64,000 bases of DNA, from assembly GCA_905221605.1 (NCBI GenBank), contig CAJNDS010002333.1, forward strand, positions 421,835 through 485,834. The letters are read 5' to 3'. Position numbers and translations under genes: made by a program. Of the stretch, positions 1 to 11,159 are shown one piece after another. The first letter of the stretch is position 1; each line of letters starts with the position of its first letter. The DNA comes from Symbiodinium natans. Its lineage: Eukaryota; Sar; Dinophyceae; Suessiales; Symbiodiniaceae. The notes beneath the pieces were generated by a model that was not told the DNA's origin, did no database searches, and saw only the letters and a program-made list of their open reading frames with translations.

Positions 1-48
1 ACCATTATAATCCCAATTAAGGACTGATAGCATAAGGGGGATAAGCCC
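1..48. repeat. Partial family C TIR element cut by the window edge
   Basis: The stretch with AATTAAGGACTGATAGCATAAGGGGG matches the right half of the copy at 391-476 (ACTATTAAGGACTGTTAGTACAAGAGGG). The left half would lie outside the window. Confidence 0.45.
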
Positions 49-390
49 TATAAGCCCTGAAGTGCGCTATACCGAGCCGTCAGTTCAGACAGGTGGACAA
101 TACCATCGGGGGCACGCCACAGTCGAACACCTGGACGGGACATTGTGTTGGTGGAGAGCCACAAACCATAAAGCTATGATGTGCTTGAACACCTAAACCC
201 TAAACCCTAAACCCTAAACCCTTATAAAAGCCCTAGCTTATTGAAGCTTCTGGGGTTCATAAAGGCTTGTAGGGCGGGGGGGTAATTACGGCTTGTGAGG
301 TTTGTGAAGGCTTGACGGGTTGTCAAAGCTTCATCCCCTCCCCCTAGTATTAAAACCCCACTACCCCGTAATTTGAAATTCTCCCCATAC

Positions 391-476
391 ATTGGGATGT
401 TCCCCCTTGTCCATACTGGGATTGTAGTACCCCTATTATCATCACTATTAAGGACTGTTAGTACAAGAGGGAACAA
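391..476. mobile_element. Family C TIR element, divergent copy
   Basis: The left end ATTGGGATGTTCCCCCTTGT pairs imperfectly with the right end ACAAGAGGGAACAACTCT. The left end matches the better copy at 41813-41883. No transposase is encoded, so it would be non-autonomous. Confidence 0.55.
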
Positions 477-1137
477 CTCTAAAACCCTAAACCCTGAACC
501 CTGAACTCTGAACCCTGAACCCTGAACCCTAAACCCTAAACCCTAAACCCTACTATTAAGCACCCCCTGGTGGGTCGGCAGGTTGGCCGGTTGCATCCTT
601 CGGGTTTTCAGGGTTCAGGGCTTAGAGTGTGGGGTTTAAGATTAGGGTTTTTCGGTTTAGGGGTTAGGGTTTAGGGTTTAGGGTTTAGGATTTAGGGTTT
701 AGGGTTTAGGGTTTAGGGTTGAGGGCCTAAGTGGTGGCCTTTGGGGCCAGCCGCCATTGCCCGCGTTCAGGGCATTCTATTCTCCCCAAAACCATTTCAA
801 CCCGATTTTTTCGGACCCAAAGGGAGAGCAACTTGCTCACTTTAGGGTTTTTTGGGTTTAGGGAATAGGGTTTAGGGTTTATATGGTTTGTAGGGTTTCC
901 AGGGTTTATATGGTTTATAAGGTTTATAGGGTTTATGGGGTTTATAGGAGTCTGAGGGTTTATAGGGTTTATAGGGTTCATGGAAATCATAAGGCTTCAT
1001 AGGGTTTGTTTTTTGTGTTTCGGGGGCTTGGGGGTTTGGGGTGCAGGGCTTCAGTGGGAGTTTGGGCTGCGAAGAGGACCAGCAGCTGGCTGGACTTCTT
1101 CCGCGAGCAGCGCTTGGGGGCGCAGGCAGGGTTGGTG

Positions 1138-1160
1138 GCACCCAGAGAGCCCAATACGCC
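1138..1160. mobile_element. Family H element end truncated by an ITR
   Basis: CACCCAGAGAGCCCAATA is the terminal sequence of family H (compare 15352-15560). Within a few bases it runs into TTAGGGTTTAGGG and the rest of the element is absent. Confidence 0.45.
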
Positions 1161-2350
1161 TTAGGGTTTAGGGTTTAGGATTTAGGGTTTAGGGTTTAGG
1201 GTTTGGGGTTTAGGGTTTAGGGGATCCCAACATGAACTCATGTATACGCGTCTTTTTAAGGCGCATGAGGCTCTCTGGGGGCACTACGGCTGGAGGTTGC
1301 TTGTGGTCAAGGCTATGTGGAGTAAGCAGCGCCGTGTAGGGTTTAGGGTTTAGGGTTTAGGGTTTAGGGTTTAGGGTTTAGGGTTTCAGGGTTTCAGGGT
1401 TCAGGGTTCAGGGTTCAGGGTGATATCTGACCCCTAAACCATCCTAAACCCCAACCCCTATCAGCTTTGAGGGTTCACAGTGCTTGCAGGGTTCTTGGGA
1501 ACCTTGCAGCCCTCAGCCTGGAAACCCTCTATAAGCCTTACACTCACACGCCCTCAGTCTACAAGCGCAGTATTTGCAGGTGCGGATGGCAGGTAGCACG
1601 GAGCTCCAGCGGACGTGGGATCAGCTCCTGAAGGATTTGTCAATCGTAACGGGGGTTCCATTCAACAAGGTCTTAGGGGGTTTTAGAGGTGTAGGGTTCT
1701 AATAGGTTTGTTTATGTTGTGGCCACGTGATGGGGGGATAACTGGCTCAACTTAGGCTCCTGAATGACTTGAAGGTTCATGGGTGCTAGCAGTGATACAT
1801 AGGCAGAGTTCCCAAGATATGTTCATGGCCAGGTTACGACTGCCGTTGCCCTACTTCTATCTCCAGTTCTTTTGAGCCCCTGAAGCTCCTATCCCGTTCG
1901 CCACGAAACCGTTAGTCCTGAAAGCCCCAGGTTAGTGGGGCCCCCTCTATAAAGTCAAGTGTTCCGGCCCATTTCCGGCTATCAGGATTTCGGGGCTGTT
2001 TCGGGGGTGCCCTATAAAAACATCCTGGTTTACAGTTTTATGCTTTCCGCCAGCAGCATCCCTGTTGTTGACGATTTCTGCAGTGTGTCGCTGGAGACAC
2101 TTGTGCAAGAAGCCCCCCCCCCAACCAAACTTTGGACGACCTCAGGGACGCAGGATGCAGCAAATCGCGCGAATCGCTTCAGGAAATGATTTGGGAGCTC
2201 GAGGCCCTAACCCTAAACCACCTGCTCCACGAGGTTGAAGGGTTTAGCATTCCTCACGACCCCCATCCCCCCCTCTCCAATTCATGGGTTTAGGGGGTTC
2301 AAGCGTGGTTCGATGGTCAACCCTAAACCCTAAACCCTAAACCGCCCCAG

Positions 2351-2463
2351 GAGACAAACAACCTCAAGGACCTCTTCACTGATGTCGAGGTGAAGCCGCT
2401 GGAGTCTAAGAATCCTTTTCCCGGTGGTCGTGTAGTCCACGGGGGACGAAATGAGCCCCAAAA
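2351..2463 (+). CDS. Exon-like island, unknown protein
   Basis: After CGCCCCAG the + strand is open for about 37 codons, starting ETNNLKDLFTDVEVKPLESK, and runs into a TTTAGGG array. Composition is protein-like, with acidic and hydrophobic residues alternating. A CCCTAAA array lies just upstream. The family is not recognised, and whether it is a live exon or a fragment cannot be told here. Confidence 0.35.
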
Positions 2464-2522
2464 GGGTTTAGGGTTTGGGGTTTGGGGTTTGGGGTTTGGG
2501 GTTTAGGGTTTAGGGTTTGGGG
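2463..2522 (+). repeat. ITR dominated by the TTTGGGG variant
   Basis: Four or five consecutive GTTTGGG units lie between TTTAGGG units, so a variant heptamer has been amplified locally. Confidence 0.9.
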
Positions 2523-3272
2523 GGTTTATGGTTCATGTACCTTGATAGGAACTGCAGTAGTATAGGGTCTCTGAGCCCAATTTTAGGGTTCGTTTGGTCC
2601 CGCAGGTTGAGGTGCATTTGGGTGGTTGTCAAAATTATGGCCCCTTTTTGGATCCCTATTATAATACGGCACCGAATCTTAAGGTACCCCAAAAAGGGAT
2701 CATACTTTTGACAGCAGCACATTCAGGGTTTGTCCCTGCTATCCCTTGAATACCTGTTTCTTGGACTTGGCGAATATGTTTGGTGGTTGGTTGAAGTCCC
2801 TAAGGGTCCATCTACGTGGATAGTACATAGTTGGGCCCTAGAACCTCTACATAGACACCCCGTCATGGTCCTGCGATTTACTTTATGATAGGTACATGGG
2901 CCCTTGGAGTTTAGGGTTTAGTGGTTTAGGGCTTAGGGCTTAGGGATTCAGGGTTCCCTGGAAGTCTGAGAAGGCAAAGCATCAAGGTTGGATAGTTAAG
3001 CCCGCGCCGTGCACCTGTACCAGGGTTTAGGGTTTGGGGTTTAGGGCTTAGGGTAGCAGATGACTTTGGTGTTTCCACAGGACGCGTTTGGGAATTCTAG
3101 GGCAGTGGGTGTCTTGTGCCCCTTCCCACACAGCAATAAGGTTTCTATGGGGTTCAGGAGGAAAACCACGAGGGTACCTCTTTGGCCCAAGCCTTGCATG
3201 TCGCCTTTACCTCACTCTTTCGATCCTTTTTTCGGCTGCATAATAACGGCCCAGAAGAACCCAGACTGCTGG

Positions 3273-3345
3273 GAGGATCCAGCAAGTAGATCCCCATAAG
3301 GGTTCCTAAGAATGACCCAAGGGTAGGAAAGGGTGCGGTCTGGGA
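3273..3345. mobile_element. Family J TIR element, diverged
   Basis: GGATCCAGCAAGTAGATCCCC then AAGAATGACCCAAG match the better copy at 35754-35902. The right terminal repeat is degenerate. Confidence 0.5.
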
Positions 3346-4013
3346 AGTCCTAAAATCTGCACCTGGGACGCCCATATTTGGATGCCCCCTTGTATGCCCT
3401 TGCGGCTAAGTCTTAGTTTCTATCTTGGAGGTGCGCGGAGAGTTCGTTGTTGTAGCTGGGGCTATAAGTAGGCTAACAAGTGTAGACCTCAGGTTAGCAA
3501 AGTACTGTACCCCGAATCATGTGGGCAAGTCAAGTGCTTTGCACAGAACAGCAGGACCCCCTTCAGAATTGTGCGAGGTTTCGTCGCACAAGCTTCATCT
3601 CAATTCCGAGACTTCGATTATTCGATTGGCAATCTGACGCAACCGTAAACCCTGAACCTGCTTTGGGGACACACTCATGCAAGCCCTCGGCGCTTGATCT
3701 TTTCGGCAGTTGACCCGAAAACCCAAAGAACAGCCTTGTAACAATCCTGAAAACAAGCCTTCATCAACATCCCAAAGCCCGAACACCGCTCAACAAAGAC
3801 CGTCCTAGTCATAAACTTCAAATTCTGAACCCTAAACTCCAATCCCTAAACCCTTTCTTGAACCCCAGGCTCTCCAATTCCTTCTTCCGCACCTAAGTTT
3901 TTAATCTGGCCAGCGGTTGAGGGATTTAGGGGGGGGGGGTTCAGTATACTCTCAAAAAAGGTGACCACAACAACAATATCCACACAATTGGAGCTCCAGG
4001 CAGTCACTCTTCG

Positions 4014-4470
4014 CCCTAAACCCTAAACCCCAAACCCCAAACCCCAACCCTAAACCCCAAACCCCAAACCCTAAACCCCAAACCCCAAACCCTAAACCCC
4101 AAACCCTAAACCCTAAACCCCAAACCCCAAACCCCAAACCCAAACCCCAAACCCCAAACCCCAAACCCTAAACCCCAACCCCCAAACCCTAAACCCCAAA
4201 CCCCAAACCCTAAGCCCCAAACCCCAAACCCCAAACCCTAAACCCCAAACCCCAAACCCTAAACCCCAAACCCTAAACCGCCCAGGTCCATCCTCCACGG
4301 GGATCTGTGGAGCGGGAACTACGAGATGACTCCCGAAGGGGTCGCCATCTTTGCCCCTCGGGTTTTCGGCTTGTTGTCGTGTCCCTCAGCCCTAAGCCCC
4401 AAACCCTAGCCCTAAACCCTAAACCCGAAACCCTAAACCCTAAGCCCCAAACCCTAAACCCTAAACCCCT
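4014..4470 (-). repeat. Large CCCTAAA/CCCCAAA ITR block
   Basis: About 265 bp (4014-4278) alternate CCCTAAA and CCCCAAA units in short runs. A 100-bp island follows, then a second array to about 4470. Long ORFs here (GFGVWGLG repeats on the minus strand) only translate the repeat. Confidence 0.95.
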
Positions 4471-4773
4471 CCCAGGGGTTTGGGTGCTTGTTGCGTCCCC
4501 CCAAAAAAGATAGTCTTTTTTGGAATCTCCCTTGTGGACATGACGCAGAGATTTACATCGACATCCTGTCCTCCATTTCGTGGTGCTTGCTTTTTGGAAC
4601 TTCCCCGGTGTAGTTCCTCTCCATATCAGGGCTACAAGCACAATCCCTATACCCTGACCCCCAAAACCCTAAAACCCTAAATCCTGAACCCAAAAACCCT
4701 AGACCCTACTTACCAAAAAAATGGTATCCCGAAAAGGCATGGGGAAGTGCACTTGGAGAACTGTACACGGCTC

Positions 4774-5075
4774 GGTTTAGGGTTTAGGTTTTTACGATTT
4801 AGGGTTTAGAGTATTTAGGGTTTAGGGTTTAGGGTTTAGGGTTTAGGGCTAGGGTGTTCAGGGTTGAGGGTTTAGGGTTACAAGGATCCGGCGACGTACT
4901 ACGGCCACCACGAAGCCGAGTTCGGGATGTCGTGGTGCGCTGGATTCAACCGCCGCTCAGCAAGCAGACTTGTTGGTGTAGGGTTTAGGGTTTAGGGTTC
5001 AGGGTTCAGGGTTTAGGGTTTTAGGGTTTAGGGTTTAGGGTTTAGGGTTTAGGGTTTGGGGTTTAGGGTTTAGGG
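4774..5075 (+). repeat. Paired TTTAGGG arrays flanking a coding-like island
   Basis: TTTAGGG arrays at about 4774-4880 and 4978-5075 enclose the open island at 4885-4972. The second array ends in a short (GT)n tract at about 5075-5089. Confidence 0.9.
4885..4972 (+). CDS. Exon-like island between two ITRs
   Basis: It begins after TTACAAG and is open for about 29 codons (DPATYYGHHEAEFGMSWCAG and on). It ends at a GTGTAG donor-like site that runs directly into TTTAGGG repeats. Both splice-like signals are supplied at the edges of telomeric arrays. Protein family not recognised. Confidence 0.35.
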
Positions 5076-5091
5076 TGTGTGTGTGTGTGGT

Positions 5092-5146
5092 TCCGAAGAA
5101 TGTATAGGGTACTATTTGGGGGGCTCGACTTTTTGGATCCTCCGAG
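5092..5146. mobile_element. Family J right-end fragment
   Basis: TATAGGGTACTATTTGGGGGG followed by CTTTTTGGATCC matches the right half of the 35754-35902 element. The left half is missing; an ITR and (GT)n precede it. Confidence 0.5.
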
Positions 5147-5865
5147 GGGTCTGGGTACTACATAGGGACATGGACCCTTCGGTAGACAAGGGTTGGAGAG
5201 GGAGCGCCACGTAAAGTTCCAAGGCAGATGTGGATAATTCCTGAAATCTGAGAGGTGGGAGCTGTCGCGCAGTAAACACAAAGGTCGCTGGCGTGTGTAG
5301 ATCCCAGAGCCCTAGGATCATAAGCAGGTGGAACCTCCAAAGAGCACCCTATACGTTCTTAGGAACTGTAACCCTAAACTCCAAACCCTGAAACCCTAAA
5401 ACCCCTAAACCCTATGCTACTGTTGGGCCACCCCTGGGCGCCCTCAAGGGGAACTGCTTTTAGAAAATTCCCAGGGGTCTGGGGGGAGGGCTGCCGTCTG
5501 CATCCGCTTGCCCGGGATCTCGAGAGGGACGGCTGTTGGAACATTTCTCACAGACGGCTTGCATGAAGGCGGTGTAGGGAACGTGAATCTTGAAAAGCAA
5601 GCTGCCAAAAAATCAAGCGGTAAACCCGAAACCCGAAATCCTAAACCCTAAACCCTAAACCCTAAACCCCAAACCCTAAACCCCGTCTAAGCTCTGAAGT
5701 CCAAGTCTGACTGAAGACTGCGCCAAGCGGAGCCCGCTGCAGGCGACTTTTGGCAGGGCTACCGGGAGATTATCCCAGAGGCCTGTTTATTCTCATAGTA
5801 TATATCCATGTGAGCTGCGTTTTTTTTAGGCGCTCGAGCATAGGTACAGCGGACATTATTATTGT

Positions 5866-6245
5866 CCGCGGAAGGGGTGAAGAGGTGAACAAGATTCCGC
5901 GGAAAGTCGCGGAAGGGTCCGCGGAAGGCGTGGTGTCTGCGGAAGGCTCGCGGAAGGGCGGCGTGCTTGAAACCTAGATATAATGGATGCCCAACATGCC
6001 GGCAACCCTTTCGGAGAGCGGATCTGCGCGGAAGGCCCGCGGAAGGGTTGCGGAAGCTCCGCGGAAGGCGACGGGTCGTTTTGGAGGCCTAGGGTCCATG
6101 CCTCGTCCTCATGTACACCTTATCATTGCTGTTTCGGGCCGGGTGCGAAGGTGGAATCGCGTTTTTCCGCGGAAGGCTCGCGGAAGGAGCGGAAGGAACG
6201 CGGCACACGCCGCGGGGAAGGCCGCGGAAGGGTCCGCGGAAGTAT
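5866..6245. repeat. GCGGAAGG motif cluster with CCGCGG palindromes
   Basis: About 15 GCGGAAGG or CCGCGGAA motifs occur in three bursts (5866-5955, 6025-6070, 6165-6245) at irregular 8-20 bp spacing. Several sit in TTCCGCGGAA palindromes. Short + strand ORFs across it just encode AEGSRKG-like repeats. It differs in composition from the rest of the window. Confidence 0.8.
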
Positions 6246-6281
6246 TAGAAAGTCCATCGATTCATGCTAGAGAAAAAACAC

Positions 6282-6330
6282 GGCTCATATATATATATAT
6301 ATATATATATATCTGTGTGTGTGTGTGCAT
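6282..6330. repeat. (AT)n then (TG)n microsatellite
   Basis: About 14 AT units followed by about 7 TG units. YIYIYI and VCVCV ORFs here are repeat translations. Confidence 0.95.
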
Positions 6331-6451
6331 GCACTGGAGGTTTAATACATACAAGCACATACATACAGCATCGTACCCCATTAGAATATAGCATCGAAAA
6401 TTGGGATGCTTTAAGAGGCCTCAAGCTGTGGGAGCGAGCCCGAAGACAAGA

Positions 6452-6498
6452 GACCCTAAACCCTAAACCCTAAACCCTAAACCCTAAACCCTAAACCG
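6452..6498 (-). repeat. CCCTAAA ITR
   Basis: Six or seven near-perfect CCCTAAA units. Confidence 0.95.
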
Positions 6499-6605
6499 TT
6501 GCTCCCCCCCCCAGGCGCCGCTGTTTGCCAAACGCCTGGAGCTTAGGGTCTCTTTGCGGGTCCTTCGCTGTCAATGTGGCGCTTTTCTTCAGGGCGTAGG
6601 GGCCC

Positions 6606-6665
6606 TTGGGGTTTAGGGTTTAGGGCCTAAACCCTAAAGCCTAGGGCCTAAACCCTAAACCCTAG
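6606..6665. repeat. Inverted telomeric junction (fusion-like)
   Basis: GGGGTTTAGGGTTTAGGG passes directly into CCTAAACCCTAAAG, then a second CCTAGGGCC turn and more CCCTAAA. G-rich followed by C-rich on one strand is the orientation expected when two telomere ends are joined. Confidence 0.75.
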
Positions 6666-6717
6666 AAAGCCGAGAAAGCCCTTAACAAAACCGCCCAAGC
6701 AGTCCCCAGCTCTCGCT

Positions 6718-6837
6718 CTCACGACTCGTGATGGCGCTGGAGGTCGGAAGCTCTATGAAGCCTACCACATCATCAACCACTACAATCTCTTCGGGGGCGG
6801 GTACTTGTACCAGGGGATTGGTCTGCTGAGCCCATAG
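6718..6837 (+). CDS. Exon-like island ending in a stop
   Basis: Thirty-nine codons are open to TAG, including KLYEAYHIINHYNLFGGGYL. Aromatic and glycine-rich content looks like real protein. A CAG lies nine bases upstream. No domain recognised; it could be a 3' terminal exon or an exon fragment. Confidence 0.4.
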   Translation, partial: LTTRDGAGGRKLYEAYHIINHYNLFGGGYLYQGIGLLSP

Positions 6838-7606
6838 GCTACCCAAGCCATGGGCCCCTTCCTTGGTGCTCCCCTACACAAGAATGACCCCCCGAAGCAG
6901 GACCATGATGTAGATCACGCTCCACCTCCACATATGAGTTTAAAACTCTGTGCTGCGTTCTGAGTGTGGGCGGAGAGAGGAGAGGCTTCTCTAGAAATGC
7001 TGACTTCGGGTTTAGGGTTTAGGCTGCCTTGAACCCCAACCCCCTCTTGAAACTCTTAACCCTGAAGTGAGTCGACGTGCAAGCAGCCTGCCTTGGAAAC
7101 CAAATGAGCTCTAAAGTTGGGATCATCTACAGGGTTTAGTGTTTAGGGATTAGGGTTTAAGGTGCAGGGCTAGGGTTTAGGGCTATGCTGTAAATCCGTT
7201 TAGAAGTCAGACCCCTTTCAGGGCTCATTGCATCCTTATGGAGGGGTGTTGCTCGATGATCAGCACCCAGCAATGCGATATATCGTTTCCGCAGAAGCTG
7301 CGAAAAAGAAAGTTGCGAAGTTTGATGCCGCTTTTAGAGCTTGTAGGGACTAAAGTCCTCGGGGTTGAAGGGTCCATTCAGGGATGAGTCCTTAGCGGTT
7401 TCAGGGTTATTGAGGGGCTATGAACCCCCCCAAAAACCTAGACCTTAACCTCGGACGCAGAGTAGGCCCTTATTCCCTTTTTCAAGGGCTTGGGTTCCCT
7501 TGTAAGCCCCGCTAGATCAAAAAGGGTACCCGTTTTATTCCGGGGGTACTCTGGGGTCTAGCAACCCTCAGCCCTGAAACTCTTCCAGAGCTCCAGAGAG
7601 ATGTGG

Positions 7607-7716
7607 AGGTTGCCGAAAATAGGGGTACTTTTTTTGGGGGGGGGGGGGCCCTTAAGGGGAATCTATTCTATTTCGGGGATAAAAGGAGTACCCCTATTTT
7701 GGGAAATGCCCATGTC
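7607..7716 (-). mobile_element. Family G TIR element (inverted copy)
   Basis: CCGAAAATAGGGGTACTT at the left and AGTACCCCTATTTTGGGAAA at the right are inverted relative to 14629-14722 and 21105-21203. A G-run has expanded near position 7640. Its translation (IKGVPLFWE) recurs at 21.1 kb because the elements are homologous. Confidence 0.65.
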
Positions 7717-8110
7717 TCCACATGTTCTTGAGCAGCTTCCCTGCCCTGGCAGAGTGGACGACAAGAAACTTAGGGTCACTAGAAAACTAAGTGTATGTTT
7801 TTGGTTCCCTAGTTTTCTTAGTGCATTGTCCCAAGTCTGAAATTCGGTGGAGGAGCTACTGGGGTCCCAATAAGACCCCCACAGTAGGACGAGGTAGGCG
7901 TCCTTCTGGGAATCTAGAAATAAACGCTGTTCCTCACACGGTCTCAAGGTTTCGTGTTGGCGTCCCAGCTCTCAAAGTGTTGCCGCAACCTGTGAGTCCG
8001 ATCAATCCCTACACCTCAAACTCTGTGGAAGCCCAGTCGAAGACTGTAAGAGCAGATCTAGCATAGACCCTCCCACGGGCAACAAGAAGCTCATACATTC
8101 TGGCACATGA

Positions 8111-8204
8111 CATATATATATATATATACATATGTATATATATATATACATCATATATACATGTACATATATATATATATATATCACATATATATATATA
8201 TACA
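8111..8204. repeat. Interrupted (TA)n microsatellite
   Basis: Three TA runs are separated by CATATG, ACATC and CACAT interruptions. Confidence 0.95.
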
Positions 8205-8245
8205 TAATACGCGTGTGTAGCATCCTGAACTATTTGAGTTTCTGA

Positions 8246-9130
8246 GTGCTCCGTAGCAGTTTCTTGCGAGGATCTCTTCGAAGGAGCAGCGGAGTTTCTA
8301 AGAGCTTCCGATCAGGCCCCAGCCGCCTAAGCCTCGCTTGCGAAGGTCTCTTGAAGGCTTCAGGTGAGAGATCTTGGAGAATGTTGTTGTTTTGTTGTTT
8401 TCGAGGAGTTGACGTAGCAGTAGCAGGAGCAAAGGCAGTAGCCGCCTTGTCGGAAGGGGGCCCAGAGCTGCTGTGTGGCCAGGGCCTTTTGCAGGCTCGA
8501 GGCACTCTTTGCGCCCTAATCCACCCGCGTTTTTAGCCAGTCTGCTAGAACAAAAACAGGCGACAAGTAGTGTCCGGGTGGAGATGGGCACCTCGACATC
8601 CAGTCCTCATGAATATACTGTGGACGACCCGGGGGCCATTTAGGCGTTGGGAGATGGTTTGCTGGTGTCGTTCCCGGAAAACCCTTCAACCCCCTGAAAT
8701 CCTACCGTGAGGGAAGCCCCGCGGTAGACTTCGCCTCACGAAATCCGCCGCGAGGTTCAAATATCCTCCAAGGCCACGTCGCTGGAGATCAGAATACAGG
8801 ATGGTCCCGCTGACCATCATTCGGACGAATGCGCTAAGCCCCCCAAAGCCCCGTGAATCCCATGTTTCACAGACGCCCCTGAGCCCCTCTCCACTCTAGA
8901 GCTTGCAGGGCTTGCTTAGGGTCTATAGAGTGTGGCGAGTTTACTGGGTTTCGTTAATAGGTTCTTTAGGCTCTGCAGGGTATAGAATTCCTGCCCCCCG
9001 GCTGGCTTCGAGCCGGGCAAGTGATCTCAGCTTACGCAGGTGTGCGAAAAAAAGGGTCTGAGACCCGAATCATCCCCAAAACTCAGAAGCAGCAAGCCCT
9101 GAACCCTGCACCCTCAGCCCGGCGAAAAAC
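8246..9130. other. ITR-free stretch without an identified gene
   Basis: 8246-8536 is open on both strands for about 95 codons (arginine/serine-rich on +, leucine-rich on -). Neither reading is recognised. 8540-9130 shows no ORF or repeat I can name. Confidence 0.4.
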
Positions 9131-9136
9131 TCTTGA

Positions 9137-9470
9137 AAACCCTAAACCCTATACAGCCCCCTACTAGACCCCGAAAGGCTAAAGCCTGGACCCTAAACCC
9201 TTAACCCTTGACCCGTAACCCTAACCCTAAACCCTAAGCCCTAAGCCCTAAACCTAAACCCCAGACCCTAAACCCACAAAAAAAGTAAACAAAAGCCACA
9301 AAGCAGCGCAGGGGCTGCCCGTTTCCAAGCAGAGCCCGGACACTGCAGCCGAATGGAAGCCCGGAGCCCGCTGTGGACACTCTGAAAGGGTTTAGGGTCA
9401 TAGGGCTTAGGGTGTAGGGTTTAAGTTTAGGGTTTAGGGTTTAGGGTTTAGGGTTGCAGGGTTAGAGGGG
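9137..9470. repeat. Degenerate ITR pair
   Basis: A diverged CCCTAAA region (9137-9275) with CCCTAAG, CCCTTAA and CCGTAAC variants is followed by a TTTAGGG array at 9412-9470. 9470-9640 holds more divergent GGGTTGTAGGG-like words. Confidence 0.85.
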
Positions 9471-9951
9471 TAGAGTGAAATACAGCGTTAGAGGGTTGTA
9501 GGGCTCTAGGCCTCTAGGAACCCTAGGTTTAGAGTTATGGGGCTGTAGAGCTGTGGGGTTCTGGGGTTGTCGAGTTGAAGGGTGACTATAGGGCTATAGG
9601 GTTGCTAGGATTGTAGCGTTACAGGGTTGTAGGGTTGACGTCCTGGCCACAGACGGTGCATCTTTTGGACCCACTGAGGGCAGACACTCTGTACACCTAT
9701 TTCCTGAAGCCCGCTCTCAGGGACTCCAACCTCCTTGAATTTAAGGAGTATGCCTTAAAATCATGTTTCAGTCCCTTTTGCAATTTAAGGGGTATATGCT
9801 AATCGAGGCACATTAGAGTCTCTGGGCACCGACCCATCCTAAAGTCTGAACCCTAAACCCTGAAATGTTGTCTTTGCTTGCCAGTCGCAACAGAGCCCCC
9901 GAAGATCAGAAATGGCCGAATCCCACCTAAAGAGCCCGAAAGTTTCAAGAC

Positions 9952-10095
9952 CACCTACTACTACTGCTACTGCTACTGCTACTGCTACTACTACTACTAC
10001 TACAACAAACACCACTACCACTACCACTACCACTACCACTACCACTACCACTACCACTACTGCTACTACTACAACAACTACTACTACTGCTACTA

Positions 10096-10183
<88 letters not shown>

Positions 10184-10190
10184 TCTTTTT
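9952..10190. repeat. (TAC)n microsatellite, about 240 bp
   Basis: TAC repeats with TGC interruptions at the left, a CACTAC hexamer block at about 10012-10060, and a nearly pure TAC/CTA run at the right. Poly-threonine, tyrosine and valine ORFs across it are repeat translations. Confidence 0.97.
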
Positions 10191-10414
10191 TTTCTGGGGG
10201 CAGGCTGTTGATTTTCAAGCTTCCCGACGGGGAGCCTCTCCAAATACTAGGGTTTAAACCCTGAACCCTAAACCCTAAATCCTCAACCCGGACCCAAAAC
10301 CCTGAACCTTAAACCCTGAACCCTACTCAGGTTGACCTTGTCCCCGCTCTTCGCACGCGTGGAGCCGACGCTCACGACCCAGAAGGCGCCTCGCCTAGGA
10401 CTTGGGACGTTCTC

Positions 10415-10606
10415 TTACTGTTGGTTCGCAGGGAATGAGGGAATGAGGGCCCTTATGTGTATATATATATATATATTTATTTATTTATTTATTTTATTTA
10501 TTTATATTTATACATGGCCCTATATGAGGGAGTTAGGGCCTTATATAATCCCATTAAAGGGATTATATAGTGTACCTCATTTCCCCCCCATTCCCTGCCA
10601 GTAGGG
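10415..10606. mobile_element. Family D TIR element expanded by a microsatellite
   Basis: The left end TTACTGTTGGTTCGCAGGGA and the right end CATTCCCTGCCAGTA match the termini of the intact 42043-42147 copy. The interior carries (TA)n and (TTTA)n tracts. A small inverted repeat (TTATATAATCCC / GGGATTATATA) lies at 10541-10569. Confidence 0.65.
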
Positions 10607-10934
10607 GGGTTTAGGGTTTGGGGTTTGGGGTGCAGGGTTTGGAGTTCAAGGTTTAGCCAGCCACTGAACAGGCTGGTAGCCTCAAGCTTGTGATCGATGT
10701 CTGTCAACCCTAAACCTTATCACCAAACCCTAAACCCCTAAAGCATTCATTCTCCTGGACCCTTAAACCCTTCCTTAAGCAGGCTTGATGTAGCACGGAA
10801 CCCTAACCCAAAATGCTGGGGGGAGTCGTTGGGAGGGGTCTTGGTGGTTGCTCGTGGGGTAGTTGCGGGTTCATTACAGGACTTTTTTCCCGTGAGGGCA
10901 ATCACAAGCCAACCGCCAACCCTAAACCCTAAAC

Positions 10935-11028
10935 TGCATGTACTTCGAGGTGCGAAATGGCAAGCTGTCTGTCAAGCTGATGAAGCTCCTTGCTTACTGC
11001 GATTATGAGCAGTCAGAGCTGTGCAGCG
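10935..11028 (+). CDS. Exon-like island, unknown protein
   Basis: After CCCTAAAC the + strand is open for 31 codons with strong protein character (MYFEVRNGKLSVKLMKLLAY, then CDYEQSEL). It meets a GTGAAG donor-like site. Not recognised. Confidence 0.4.
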
Positions 11029-11159
11029 GTGAAGGGTTTTGGGCTTTGGGGGTTTGATTTCGAGGTCATGTGTCAGTGTTCAAGCGCAGTACACCAGCCG
11101 CTGTCCGTGGGCAGGTAGTCGCCACCGCGATGAAGCTTGCACTCAACCCTCAAGCCTAA

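Larger units (their letters stand above)
194..1435. repeat. ITR cluster (five arrays, both orientations)
   Basis: CCCTAAA arrays at 194-224 and 480-558 are followed by TTTAGGG arrays at about 640-722, 1163-1222 and 1337-1435. The 480-558 array mixes CCCTGAA with CCCTAAA. Degenerate TTTATAGGG-type repeats occupy 845-985. The islands between are 100-250 bp; that at about 1050-1140 is open on the + strand but not recognised. Confidence 0.95.
7000..8245. other. Intergenic or intronic mosaic with few ITRs
   Basis: Apart from the family G element and the TA microsatellite, this stretch holds degenerate TTTAGGG at 7008-7022 and 7130-7190 and a relative of family E at about 7464-7550 (CCCTTATTCCCTTTTTCAAGG). 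No convincing gene seen. Confidence 0.5.

Noticed and set aside
3952-4641. Minus-strand ORFs rich in GFGVWGLG
   Set aside because: Direct translation of CCCTAAA/CCCCAAA repeats.
9839-10264. ORFs of 99-134 codons across 9.84-10.26 kb
   Set aside because: They translate the TAC microsatellite (poly-Thr, Tyr or Val) and carry no protein signal.
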